DNA from: Sphingobacterium sp.
Lineage (GTDB): Bacteria; Bacteroidota; Bacteroidia; Sphingobacteriales; Sphingobacteriaceae
DNA: 64,000 bases
NCBI GenBank assembly: GCA_031277685.1
Contig: JAITLV010000246.1
Coordinates: 1-64,000, forward strand
Direction: 5' to 3'
The translations under genes were made by a program, and so were the position numbers. The notes under the pieces were generated by a model. The model did no database searches and was not told the origin of the DNA. It worked only from the letters and a program-made list of their open reading frames with translations. Position 1 is the first letter of the stretch, and every line of letters begins with the position of its first letter. Positions 26,073 to 35,201 of this stretch are shown here, piece by piece.

Positions 26073-29000
26073 ATGAATCACTTTGTATTCCCTACGAAAT
26101 CTTCCATACGCTTGGCAAAGCTGCTAGCTATCGGAATAATGGCTGGAGGGCTTATGCCATCCTCCGCCTATAGCGCCAGCTCAAGTGAACTCAACCTATT
26201 TTTTTTTAAGAATATTACCGGTAAAGTAGTTGATCAGAATGGAAAGCCGCTGGAAGGTGTGACAATTTCCATAAAAGGTACAAATACCGCCACTTCAACG
26301 GACAAGGAAGGTACTTTTCGATTAAATCTTCCGGTTGGAAATGAAATTTTGGTGCTGCATCATGTTGGTTTTAAAAGACTTGAGTTTCCGGCTGCGAATC
26401 AGAATGTGTTAACAATACGCATGGAATCCGAGAGTCAGGAACTTGAAGAAGTTGTTGCTGTCGGTTATACGACACAAAAGAAAGCTCATCTCACAGGAGC
26501 CGTAGTTGATATTAAGGCAGAAGAAATCGAGGAACTACCTACAACAAACATCGGTGCAGCACTAGCAGGCCGCCTATTAGGGGTTGGTGTCAGTGGGGGA
26601 TTGGGTAGACCGGGCTCTAGAGCCAGCTTGACCGTACGACAACCCATGAATTTCGGAAAAGATACAGGGTCGTCAGATCCATTATATGTTATTGATGGCG
26701 TTATCCAGGTGAACGGGCAGAATCTACCAGATGTTACCCTATTTAATAATCTAGATCCATCGGAAATTGAAAGTATTTCCATTTTAAAAGATGGGGCTGC
26801 AGCGGTGTACGGAGTCCGTGGTGCCAATGGTGTTGTATTGGTGACAACAAAAAAAGGAAAAGTAGGGACACCCAAAATTAGCTATAACGGTTCATATGCG
26901 ATTAACGATGAAGCCTATCGGACAAAAATGATGGATGCATACCAATTTGGGATGTATTATAATATTATGAACGGACCGAATGGAGCAAATGCTAAACCCG
27001 CAGATGCCAACTATGTCAACCGGATTTTCTCGCAAGATGAATTGGATCATTTCAGAGATCATTCTTATAATTGGTTGGATGATGCCTGGAAGTCAAGTTA
27101 TTTAACAAGGCATTCACTGAATGTTTCGGGAGGATCAGAAGTAGCTACCTATTTTGCCAATGTTGCTTACAATAAACAAGATGGAAACTTGGGGTCTTTG
27201 AATTATGATCGTTGGAATTTTAGGGCAGGTAGCGATATTAAGGTGGCTAGCAATTTTAAAGTAGGCCTTCAGGTGTCAGGTAATACAGGAGATCTTCAAA
27301 AGACCTTTAACAAAATCGGCGGTGAAAATGACGAAAACGATTATAAGAATCTGTTGATGGCTTCACCCTATATCCCAGCCTACGTTGATGGTTTGCCGGT
27401 ACGTCTCCCTGGCAATTCGGGTGACTTGTCCGCTTACCATTATTTTGAACTTCAAAGGCTTGGTAACCTAGCGACAAGTAATAACCGACAATTTACTGTC
27501 AATGTCAACGGGGAATATCAGGCTCCTTGGTTAGATGGGCTCCGATTGCGACTGTCTTATAATAAAAATATGATGAATGGACGTGGGACGCAAGTAGGCA
27601 CCAAATACCAAACCTATGAGTTTACCCGATTAGGTGAAAACCAACATATTTATGACGGTGCAACCAATCCCAAGCCTTTGGTTTTTAGCAATGGTAACCG
27701 TGTTTACTTTTCGAACTCAAGTGGCGATAATTACCAGCTCAATTTCACCGCCTTTTACGATAAACAATGGAAAAATCATAATTTCTCAGGCCTATTTTCA
27801 GTAGAAAAAGCAGAGGCTAAAAGTTCACAAGAGGATGTGTGGAAGGAAGATCCAATTGAACAGACGAACGGACAATTCAGTACAGCCTTTGGTACTATTG
27901 ATGGTCGTACTGCGGCCTATGAATCTGGAACATTAAGTTATCTTGGTCGGCTAAATTATCGTTATGGTGAAAAATATCTTGCGGAGGTTCTGTTCCGTTC
28001 TGACGCCTCGACAAAGTTTGCTCCTGAAAACTACTGGGGTAAATTTTATAATATTTCGGCGGGCTGGGTAATCAGTGAAGAGGACTTTTTTAAAGTGAAA
28101 GGAGTGGACTATTTAAAGCTTCGCTTTTCACATGGGAAGATGGGCCGTGACGACTTTACGCCTTGGGCATGGCGTCAACGCTATACTTTCCAAGTTGGTA
28201 AGGGGGCTGTCTTTGGTGGAAACGGCAATTCGACCACGGGCATGAGGATGGAAAAAACAGCTAATCGTGCGACCACCTGGAGTGACGAATATAAAAATAA
28301 TCTTGGTCTAGACGCACGTTTTTTTAATAATCGCTTATCAGCGACAATAGAAGGGTATTATACCAAAGGTTCTGGTATTATCATTGAACGAACTGGCAAT
28401 ATTGCCATAACAGTCGGCGGATCGGTTGCTGGAGAAAATTTTGGTAAGGTAAATACCACCGGTATAGAGTTAGGTTTGGGCTGGCAGGATAAAATCAATG
28501 ATTTTAGTTATGGTGTAAGCTCACGTTTCTCTTGGGGAGATAATAAGGTTATCCAGATGAATTTTAATGATACGGATATCTTATATCCTTGGAATGCCCA
28601 GCCTGGAGCTTCTTCGGATAACGGTATGTGGGGATACGATTATCTGGGAATGTTTAAATCGCAGCAAGATATAGATAACTATGTCAGTCAGTATAATATT
28701 ACCGAGGTTTTTGGTACAAAAGCCCAAGATCTTAAACCTGGAATGCTGTATTATAAAGATGTGCGCGGTGCGCTTCAAGCCGATGGTAGTTTTGCCGAGC
28801 CCGATGGCATCATTAATACGAACGACCAGATACAGCTGGCCAAACGTAAAGATAACCATTATGGTTTTGGTATGACTTTTAGAGTTGGGTACAAAGGATT
28901 TACAGCAGAAGCTGTTATTTCGGGCTCTTTCGGAGGATATACAGAGATAGGAGACCGGAATAAACTAAATAATGATATTTCGAGAAGTTATACAAACCTA

Positions 29001-29327
29001 CCTGTAATCTGGGGGGATGTATATGATCCGGAGCTTAATCCAACGGGTACGATGCCTAATCCCAATTGGTCTGATATTTACAATGTGAGTTCAAGCTTTT
29101 GGACGGTGTCTTCATTTCGCATGCGCATGGCGAGCTTCAATGTAGGTTATAAACTTCCGGACAAGTTTATAAAATACCTGAAAATCTCAAATGCAAGAGC
29201 TTATGTCAGTGCGATGAACCCAATGAGTTTGTATAATCCTTATGGCTATAAGGATGGAAATGGTGCTGCCTGGGATGCTTATCCAAACTTACGGACCTAT
29301 TCTTTTGGTATCAATTTAACATTATAG
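26073..29327 (+). CDS. SusC-like TonB-dependent outer-membrane transporter
   Basis: 1084 residues. Signal sequence (about 1-35), then a carboxypeptidase-regulatory-like beta-sandwich (ITGKVVDQNGKPLEGVTISI, about 49-120), then the TonB box/plug with LEEVVAVGYTTQKK and the SusC plug signature DGAAAVYGVRGANGVVLVTTKKGK, followed by the 22-strand barrel ending in an aromatic-hydrophobic YSFGINLTL. There is no N-terminal STN/signalling extension, so it does not look coupled to an anti-sigma factor. With SusD, 120 nt downstream, it should import oligogalacturonides or RG-II fragments; the ligand is inferred from the flanking PL1 and GH genes. Confidence 0.94.
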   Translation: MNHFVFPTKSSIRLAKLLAIGIMAGGLMPSSAYSASSSELNLFFFKNITGKVVDQNGKPLEGVTISIKGTNTATSTDKEGTFRLNLPVGNEILVLHHVGFKRLEFPAANQNVLTIRMESESQELEEVVAVGYTTQKKAHLTGAVVDIKAEEIEELPTTNIGAALAGRLLGVGVSGGLGRPGSRASLTVRQPMNFGKDTGSSDPLYVIDGVIQVNGQNLPDVTLFNNLDPSEIESISILKDGAAAVYGVRGANGVVLVTTKKGKVGTPKISYNGSYAINDEAYRTKMMDAYQFGMYYNIMNGPNGANAKPADANYVNRIFSQDELDHFRDHSYNWLDDAWKSSYLTRHSLNVSGGSEVATYFANVAYNKQDGNLGSLNYDRWNFRAGSDIKVASNFKVGLQVSGNTGDLQKTFNKIGGENDENDYKNLLMASPYIPAYVDGLPVRLPGNSGDLSAYHYFELQRLGNLATSNNRQFTVNVNGEYQAPWLDGLRLRLSYNKNMMNGRGTQVGTKYQTYEFTRLGENQHIYDGATNPKPLVFSNGNRVYFSNSSGDNYQLNFTAFYDKQWKNHNFSGLFSVEKAEAKSSQEDVWKEDPIEQTNGQFSTAFGTIDGRTAAYESGTLSYLGRLNYRYGEKYLAEVLFRSDASTKFAPENYWGKFYNISAGWVISEEDFFKVKGVDYLKLRFSHGKMGRDDFTPWAWRQRYTFQVGKGAVFGGNGNSTTGMRMEKTANRATTWSDEYKNNLGLDARFFNNRLSATIEGYYTKGSGIIIERTGNIAITVGGSVAGENFGKVNTTGIELGLGWQDKINDFSYGVSSRFSWGDNKVIQMNFNDTDILYPWNAQPGASSDNGMWGYDYLGMFKSQQDIDNYVSQYNITEVFGTKAQDLKPGMLYYKDVRGALQADGSFAEPDGIINTNDQIQLAKRKDNHYGFGMTFRVGYKGFTAEAVISGSFGGYTEIGDRNKLNNDISRSYTNLPVIWGDVYDPELNPTGTMPNPNWSDIYNVSSSFWTVSSFRMRMASFNVGYKLPDKFIKYLKISNARAYVSAMNPMSLYNPYGYKDGNGAAWDAYPNLRTYSFGINLTL

Positions 29328-29447
29328 TAAATAAATGGTGGACTCAAAATTTCCAACACGAAGAAGATCAGAATTGCTTGATGAGTCAGTAGATCATCAA
29401 GCTGACTGTTTCGACCCGAGGATTGGAAATAGAAATAACTTATACAG

Positions 29448-31478
29448 ATGAAAAAGATAACAATTTTGAATATACTGCTGTTGAGCCTGTTGCTGACAGG
29501 CCAATCCTGCAAAGATGATTTCTTGGAAGAAAAGCGGGATTTAACTGCTGTAAACGAGGATGTATTTAAAGATCCGGTCTTAGCACAGGCCTATGTAGAT
29601 TACGTCTATGGCATGTTTTTGCCAGCTACAAATGCACAGTCTTTTGTCGTAACACAGAACGCTTCCGAAAACGGGGGGTACAATACCACCTTTACTCAAA
29701 CCACAGACGAGTTGGCAGGAGAGACAGACTACAACAAAGAATGGGCGGCGATTTCCTATGTTAATAATCATGCAAATAAGTATTTTGGACAGCGAATGAG
29801 TTCGAGTATTGCCAATAACGTCTGGACTCGGATGCGGGAAATCAATCTCTTTCTTAGTGAAGTCGATAAATATGGTATCGCTGAGGAGACACGGAATAAA
29901 TTAAAAGGCCAGCTGTATTTTTGGCGTGCTTTTCAATATTTTGATCTTGTGCGGATGTATGGTGGTGTGCCTTTGGTGCTTGAACCACAAAATCCGACTA
30001 TGGCTGAAAATGAAGCGAATTCCATTCCAAGAAGCAAAACATCAGAATGTATTGCACAGATTACGAAAGATCTGGATCTTGCCAAAAGTTTACTGCCCGG
30101 AAAATGGGATGATGCCAATTGGGGCAGAATCACAAGTGGTGCAGCAGCAGCATTAAAAGGACGTGTACTGTTGACCTATGCAAGTCCACAATTTAATCCG
30201 AACGATTCTCGTGAGCGCTGGTTAGCAGCTTATAACGCTAATTTGGAAGCAAAACAGTTGCTGGAGCAAAATGGTTACGGATTGTTTGAGACGGGTGGTA
30301 CAGCGAATGGTAAGGCATGGGGTGATATCTGGATGAAGGAAGTGGGTAATCCAGAAGCTGTACTAGTTTATGGTTTTAATAATGTCACCTATGGGTCTAA
30401 TATGGCTAAAAACAATGGCTGGGAACAGGCTATCCGTCCAAAAGATATTTTTGGCGGCGGTTCGATTTCTCCTACCAAACAGATTTTGGACGCATTTCCA
30501 ATGCTTGATGGCAAAAATATAGATGATCCAACTTCGGCCTATGCCTATAGTCCAAATAAATTTTATAAAAATAGAGATCCACGCTTTGCCAAAACATTTG
30601 TGTATAATGGTGCACTGTTCCCTTACAATGGAGCCACTGGTTACCGCCAATGGACCTACTATTGGAAAAAGACAGCGTCTGCAAGTTATACAACAACCGA
30701 AACAAAAGGAGCCAATAGCAGTGGTATTTATTTGAAGAAGGGTTCTAACCCGAATGCCGCAAATACCTACGGTGTTGCTTCCGGTTTCCAACAGAGCGGA
30801 ACGGATTTTATTGAATTGCGTTTTGCCGAAGTCGTCTTAAACTTGGCTGAGGCTGCTATAGGTGCAGATAAACTTCAGGAAGGATTGGACGGTATCATGA
30901 AAATCCGGGCACGGGCCGGTATCGAAAATAAGGATGGCGCTTATGGATTGAGCACCGCATTGGGCAACAGAGATAAGTTATTTGGGGCGATTATCAACGA
31001 GCGAAAAATCGAATTCGCCTATGAAGGAAAACGCTTTTTTGACCTAAGACGTTGGAAATTATTTGAGGAGAACTCCCCAACAGCTCAACGAATCGGCGCA
31101 AAAGCATTGAATGGCACACGACGTACAGGTTTATTGATTACACTCAAAGTAAATGGCCAAGAGTATATTGGTGCTAATGATCCATTATTAAAGAGTGGCG
31201 CCAGTGCGCCTATTGTGGAGAGAGAGCCTGCAACATATCCTCCAGGTATTGAAAATCAGGAGCAATACATCGATTATTTATATGATAACTACTTTGTCGT
31301 AACCGAACGGGATGATCTTGACCGAACCAACGCAACACCAAAATGGAGCTTTAAGTGGTACCCACAATATTATTTCTTTGGCCTAAATCAATCCGTACTG
31401 AATACATCACCTTACTTGCAACAAACAACAGGTTGGGATAGTATGAATGGCGCGGGTACTTTTGACCCTTTACAATAG
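29448..31478 (+). CDS. SusD/RagB-like glycan-binding lipoprotein
   Basis: 676 residues, at the long end for SusD proteins. Lipoprotein signal LLLSLLLTGQSC with the acceptor Cys near residue 21, followed by KDDFLEE, typical of surface export in Bacteroidota. Tetratricopeptide-like helices contain YFWRAFQYFDLVRMYGGVPLVLEP, the hallmark of the family, and the C-terminal half holds ERKIEFAYEGKRFFDLRRWK. It forms the lid of the SusC transporter encoded upstream and binds the incoming glycan. A perfect hairpin follows the stop codon within two bases, ending the susCD unit. Confidence 0.95.
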   Translation: MKKITILNILLLSLLLTGQSCKDDFLEEKRDLTAVNEDVFKDPVLAQAYVDYVYGMFLPATNAQSFVVTQNASENGGYNTTFTQTTDELAGETDYNKEWAAISYVNNHANKYFGQRMSSSIANNVWTRMREINLFLSEVDKYGIAEETRNKLKGQLYFWRAFQYFDLVRMYGGVPLVLEPQNPTMAENEANSIPRSKTSECIAQITKDLDLAKSLLPGKWDDANWGRITSGAAAALKGRVLLTYASPQFNPNDSRERWLAAYNANLEAKQLLEQNGYGLFETGGTANGKAWGDIWMKEVGNPEAVLVYGFNNVTYGSNMAKNNGWEQAIRPKDIFGGGSISPTKQILDAFPMLDGKNIDDPTSAYAYSPNKFYKNRDPRFAKTFVYNGALFPYNGATGYRQWTYYWKKTASASYTTTETKGANSSGIYLKKGSNPNAANTYGVASGFQQSGTDFIELRFAEVVLNLAEAAIGADKLQEGLDGIMKIRARAGIENKDGAYGLSTALGNRDKLFGAIINERKIEFAYEGKRFFDLRRWKLFEENSPTAQRIGAKALNGTRRTGLLITLKVNGQEYIGANDPLLKSGASAPIVEREPATYPPGIENQEQYIDYLYDNYFVVTERDDLDRTNATPKWSFKWYPQYYFFGLNQSVLNTSPYLQQTTGWDSMNGAGTFDPLQ

Positions 31479-31479
31479 G

Positions 31480-31508
31480 ATACAAAGGGCCTAAATGGCC
31501 CTTTGTAT
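31480..31508 (+). terminator. Terminator after susD
   Basis: ATACAAAGGGCC (31480-31491) and GGCCCTTTGTAT (31497-31508) form a perfect 12-bp GC-containing stem with a TAAAT loop directly after the susD stop. No long U tract follows. It is likely to end or attenuate the susCD transcript ahead of the lyase genes. Confidence 0.7.
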
Positions 31509-31525
31509 GTGAATTGTGACATACA

Positions 31526-31560
31526 TTGCTTTTAATAAATGTATAATTGACATATATTTG
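31526..31560 (+). promoter_or_regulatory. Candidate promoter of the first PL1 gene
   Basis: TATATTTG at 31553-31560 matches TAnnTTTG exactly and lies 35 bp before the lyase start, downstream of the susD terminator. The nearest upstream TTG (31526-31528) is 24 bp away, longer than the usual spacing, so the -33 element is doubtful. Confidence 0.45.
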
Positions 31561-31595
31561 AAATAGAATTATAAATCCTACTAGCTAAAACAAAC

Positions 31596-33227
31596 ATGTT
31601 ACACAAAATAACGCTGACAGCATTATTGAGCCTTTTTACTTCAATTGCTTTTTGTCAGTATCCAAAAATTCCAGAAGAAGTCAAGAAGAATACAGATGAG
31701 CTGATGCGTAAAGCGACCCAACAATCGGATGAAGCCTGGCGAAAAGCCCTACCTGTTATAGAAGAATATGCAAAACAAGGTAAGCCCTATATTCCTTGGG
31801 CTGGAAGGCCTGCTGATTTACCGCAAGCGACTATTCCGGCTTTTCCGGAAGCGGAAGGTGGTGGTAAATTTACATTTGGCGGACGTGGTGGTAAAGTTTA
31901 TGTCGTTACCAGCCTTGATGACAATGGCCCTGGTTCGCTAAGGGAAGCTTGTGAGAAGGGTGGTCCCCGTATTATTGTATTTAATGTTTCCGGTATTATC
32001 CGGCTAAAAACGCCCTTGATTATTCGTGCTCCTTATGTGACCATTGCTGGACAATCTGCTCCAGGTGATGGTGTCTGTATAGCTGGGGAATCTGTTTGGA
32101 TCAATACGCATGATGTACTGGTTCGTCATATGCGCTTTAGACGTGGTGAAACTTATGTTGGAAGAAGAGATGATGCTATTGGTGGTAATCCAGTTGGAAA
32201 TATTATGATTGACCATGTATCGGCGAGCTGGGGATTGGATGAAAATATGTCGATGTACCGTCATATGTACAACGATAGTACAGGTAAGGCGGAGGAGAAA
32301 CGTGGTACCGTCAATATTACAATTCAGAATTCAATTTTCTCTGAAGCATTGGATACTTGGAACCATGCGTTTGGAAGTACGCTAGGTGGTGAAAACTGTA
32401 CTTTTATGCGCAATCTTTGGGCAAATAATGCCGCGCGTAACCCATCTATCGGCTGGAATGGTTTATTCAATTTCTATAACAATGTGGTGTACAACTGGGT
32501 GCACCGTTCTATTGATGGCGGTGATTATCAGGCGACGTTCAATATCGTGAATAATTATTTTAAACCAGGGCCTGCCACTCCAATGAATCAACCGATTAGC
32601 TACCGTATCTTAAAACCGGAGTCCGGTAGAAGTAAATTAGCCTATGTGGTATTCGGCCGTGCGCACGTAAAGGGGAATGTGGTTGAGGGGAATGCAAAGG
32701 TTACTGCGAATAACTGGGATGGTGGGGTGCAATTAGAGAACAAAAAGGGAGATGCAATGACTTTCGATGAAGCGCAACCTTACTTTGCTGCGATGAGTGT
32801 GAAAGAACAATTTCCACATGCGAGTTTCCCAGTGATGACTGCCCAGGAAACGTATGGTTTTGTTCTTGAGCACGCTGGAGCGACATTACCCAAAAGAGAT
32901 CCTGTCGATACTCGGGTTATTGCCGATGTGAAAAACGGTAAACCTGTCCATCCGTTAAACAATGTGAAACTACCTGAAAAGGACTTTGAACATCGAAGAT
33001 TGCCAAAAGATTCGTATAAAATTGGCATCATTACCGATATTTCCCAAGTGGGTGGATATCCCGTTTACAAAGGTAAAGCTTATAAAGATTCCGATAACGA
33101 TGGTATTCCGGATGACGTCGAAAAAGAAATGGGATTGAATCCAAATGATCCAAATGATTCGGCAAAGATTACAGCATCAGGTTATGCAAATATCGAAATC
33201 TATCTGAATCAGTTGGCATCAAAATAA
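31596..33227 (+). CDS. PL1-family pectate lyase, copy 1
   Basis: 543 residues with a signal peptide ending AFCQ. A short helical lead (about 25-75) precedes a right-handed beta-helix beginning FPEAEGGGKFTFGGRGGKVYVV and containing GPGSLREACE, the RRDDAIGGN turn and MIDHVSASWGLDENMS, all hallmarks of PL1 enzymes of Bacteroidota. The C-terminus has an EF-hand-like DSDNDGIPDDVEKEMG calcium loop of the dockerin/thrombospondin-3 type, followed by NPNDPNDS. It cleaves alpha-1,4-galacturonan by beta-elimination, usually with calcium. The export site may be the surface, generating fragments for SusC/SusD. A second copy of equal length follows. Confidence 0.9.
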   Translation: MLHKITLTALLSLFTSIAFCQYPKIPEEVKKNTDELMRKATQQSDEAWRKALPVIEEYAKQGKPYIPWAGRPADLPQATIPAFPEAEGGGKFTFGGRGGKVYVVTSLDDNGPGSLREACEKGGPRIIVFNVSGIIRLKTPLIIRAPYVTIAGQSAPGDGVCIAGESVWINTHDVLVRHMRFRRGETYVGRRDDAIGGNPVGNIMIDHVSASWGLDENMSMYRHMYNDSTGKAEEKRGTVNITIQNSIFSEALDTWNHAFGSTLGGENCTFMRNLWANNAARNPSIGWNGLFNFYNNVVYNWVHRSIDGGDYQATFNIVNNYFKPGPATPMNQPISYRILKPESGRSKLAYVVFGRAHVKGNVVEGNAKVTANNWDGGVQLENKKGDAMTFDEAQPYFAAMSVKEQFPHASFPVMTAQETYGFVLEHAGATLPKRDPVDTRVIADVKNGKPVHPLNNVKLPEKDFEHRRLPKDSYKIGIITDISQVGGYPVYKGKAYKDSDNDGIPDDVEKEMGLNPNDPNDSAKITASGYANIEIYLNQLASK

Positions 33228-33229
33228 TT

Positions 33230-33293
33230 CAGATGAAATATCCTGGGCTGAACGATACGCTTTACAAATAAAATAATCTGGGTATTTCATCTG
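33230..33293. repeat. Inverted repeat between the two PL1 genes
   Basis: CAGATGAAATA (33230-33240) and TATTTCATCTG (33283-33293) are perfect reverse complements 42 nt apart in the 116-nt gap between the lyase genes. The loop shows no clear secondary stem. Possible operator pair, RNA structure or weak terminator. The GATGAAATATCC part recurs after the second lyase gene at 35083-35094. Confidence 0.4.
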
Positions 33294-33343
33294 GTCGATA
33301 AAAAATACACAGAGCCTCTGGCTCACGAAATAATCATTTATAT

Positions 33344-34975
33344 ATGAAATCGCTATTCAATCGAAATATTGTTATACTACTAGGCTTAATAAGTCCGATC
33401 GCTGCGTCGGCACAATATCCAGTAGTTCCAGACTCCATAAAAAAACTGGCAGCGGATCGTGAAAATACTGAAAATTTACGCTTGGAAAAGGTCTGGCAAA
33501 AGGCTCAGGAGGTCATGAAAGCAGAAGGCAAACCATATATTCCCTGGGCTGCGAAACCGGGTGATTTACCGCAGGCCAAGTTAACAGCTTTTCCCGGAGC
33601 TGAGGGCGGTGGTGCGTTTACAGCGGGCGGTAGAGGCGGAAAGGTTTTTGTGGTTACCAGCTTAGCGGATAGCGGCCCTGGGACACTCCGAGAAGCCTGC
33701 GAATCTGGGGGAGCGCGTATCGTTGTGTTTAACGTTGCTGGTATTATTCAGCTTGACAAGCCTATTGTCGTTAAAGCACCTTATATCACGATTGCAGGAC
33801 AAACAGCTCCTGGTGATGGTGTGTGTGTGGCTGGAGAATCTTTTCTGATCGATACGCATGATGTTATTTTAAGATTTTTACGGTTCCGTCGTGGCGAGAC
33901 TGATGTAACCCGTCGGGATGATGCTGTTGGGGGGAACGTCGTTGGCAATATTATGATCGATCACGTTTCTGCCAGCTGGGGACTAGATGAAAATATGTCG
34001 ATATATCGCCATGTTTATGATCGCGATGGGAAAAATCTCAAATTGCCGACAGTCAATATAACCATTCAGAATTCTATATTTTCCGAATGCCTAGATGCTT
34101 ATAACCATGCTTTCGGTAGTACAATTGGTGGCTTGAATAGTACATTCATGCGTAATCTATGGGCTTCAAATATCAGCCGAAATCCCTCCATAGGAATGTA
34201 TGGCGACTTTGGTTTTGTCAATAATGTGATCTGGAACTGGTGGAACAGAAGTGCCGATGGTGGTGATAATAAGTCTTTGTTTAATTTTATAAATAATTAT
34301 TATAAACCGGGACCGATTACGCCGAAGGATAAGCCCATTGCGTATCGGATCTTAAAACCTGAATCCGGACGGGATAAAGCTTTTAAAGACCAATATGGAA
34401 AAGTATATGCACATGGAAATATTGTGGAGGGATTTCCCAAGGTAACCAAGGATAATTGGGCCGGAGGCATCCAGATTGAGGATCTGCCGGATGTGGGAAC
34501 TCGCGAAAAGGAAATCCGGGTGGATAAAGCTTTTCCAATGGCTGCTGTTACAACTGTTTCTGCACAAGATGCTTACAATTATGTGTTAAAGAATGTAGGT
34601 GCATTTTTGCCTAATCAGGATGCTGTAGACAAGCGGATTATAAAACAGGTATCAGAGAATAAGGTGTACTATAACAAAGATATTCCATTGCACGGTTTTG
34701 TATCGCCTTATGTCAAACGTCGTTTGCCAGAAGACTCTTACAAACAGGGGATTATATCTGATATTGCCCAGGTCGGTGGTTATCCAACTTATCAGGGTAA
34801 CCCTTACAAAGATTCGGATAACGATGGTATTCCGGACAACGTGGAGAAAAGCATGGGATTAAATCCAAATGACCCAAGTGATTCGCGAAAAATTGCGAAG
34901 AATGGTTATGCTAATATTGAAAATTATCTCAATGGTGTGGTTGGCTTGAATGCTGTGGTACCCCAAAGAAAATGA
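33344..34975 (+). CDS. PL1-family pectate lyase, copy 2
   Basis: 543 residues, the same length and architecture as the preceding lyase: signal peptide ending ASAQ, PYIPWAAKPGDLPQAKL lead, beta-helix with FPGAEGGGAFTAGGRGGKV, GPGTLREACE, RRDDAVGGN and MIDHVSASWGLDENMS, and a C-terminal DSDNDGIPDNVEKSMG calcium loop. By eye most of the beta-helix core is shared, while the 380-480 region (GFPKVTKDNWAGGIQIEDLP in this copy) has diverged, which may change subsite specificity. The pair arose by tandem duplication. Enzymes of this family act on galacturonan; whether one copy prefers methylated, acetylated or RG-II-decorated backbone cannot be read from sequence. Confidence 0.9.
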   Translation: MKSLFNRNIVILLGLISPIAASAQYPVVPDSIKKLAADRENTENLRLEKVWQKAQEVMKAEGKPYIPWAAKPGDLPQAKLTAFPGAEGGGAFTAGGRGGKVFVVTSLADSGPGTLREACESGGARIVVFNVAGIIQLDKPIVVKAPYITIAGQTAPGDGVCVAGESFLIDTHDVILRFLRFRRGETDVTRRDDAVGGNVVGNIMIDHVSASWGLDENMSIYRHVYDRDGKNLKLPTVNITIQNSIFSECLDAYNHAFGSTIGGLNSTFMRNLWASNISRNPSIGMYGDFGFVNNVIWNWWNRSADGGDNKSLFNFINNYYKPGPITPKDKPIAYRILKPESGRDKAFKDQYGKVYAHGNIVEGFPKVTKDNWAGGIQIEDLPDVGTREKEIRVDKAFPMAAVTTVSAQDAYNYVLKNVGAFLPNQDAVDKRIIKQVSENKVYYNKDIPLHGFVSPYVKRRLPEDSYKQGIISDIAQVGGYPTYQGNPYKDSDNDGIPDNVEKSMGLNPNDPSDSRKIAKNGYANIENYLNGVVGLNAVVPQRK

Positions 34976-35201
34976 TAATTTAGTTAGGAAGCCATTATGA
35001 TTTATTCGTTTCGAGCATAAGGATTTTATGTTTACAAATTGACTGATAGATTGTCTGCGCAATTTGAATATTAAATAATACGGATGAAATATCCAATGTT
35101 GAATACCCATGGCTGACATGGATGCAGGTAAAAAGGGAATAATAAATGACCAAAATGGACTAGATATCCCATAGTACCATTGAAAGACAGATGATATACG
35201 T

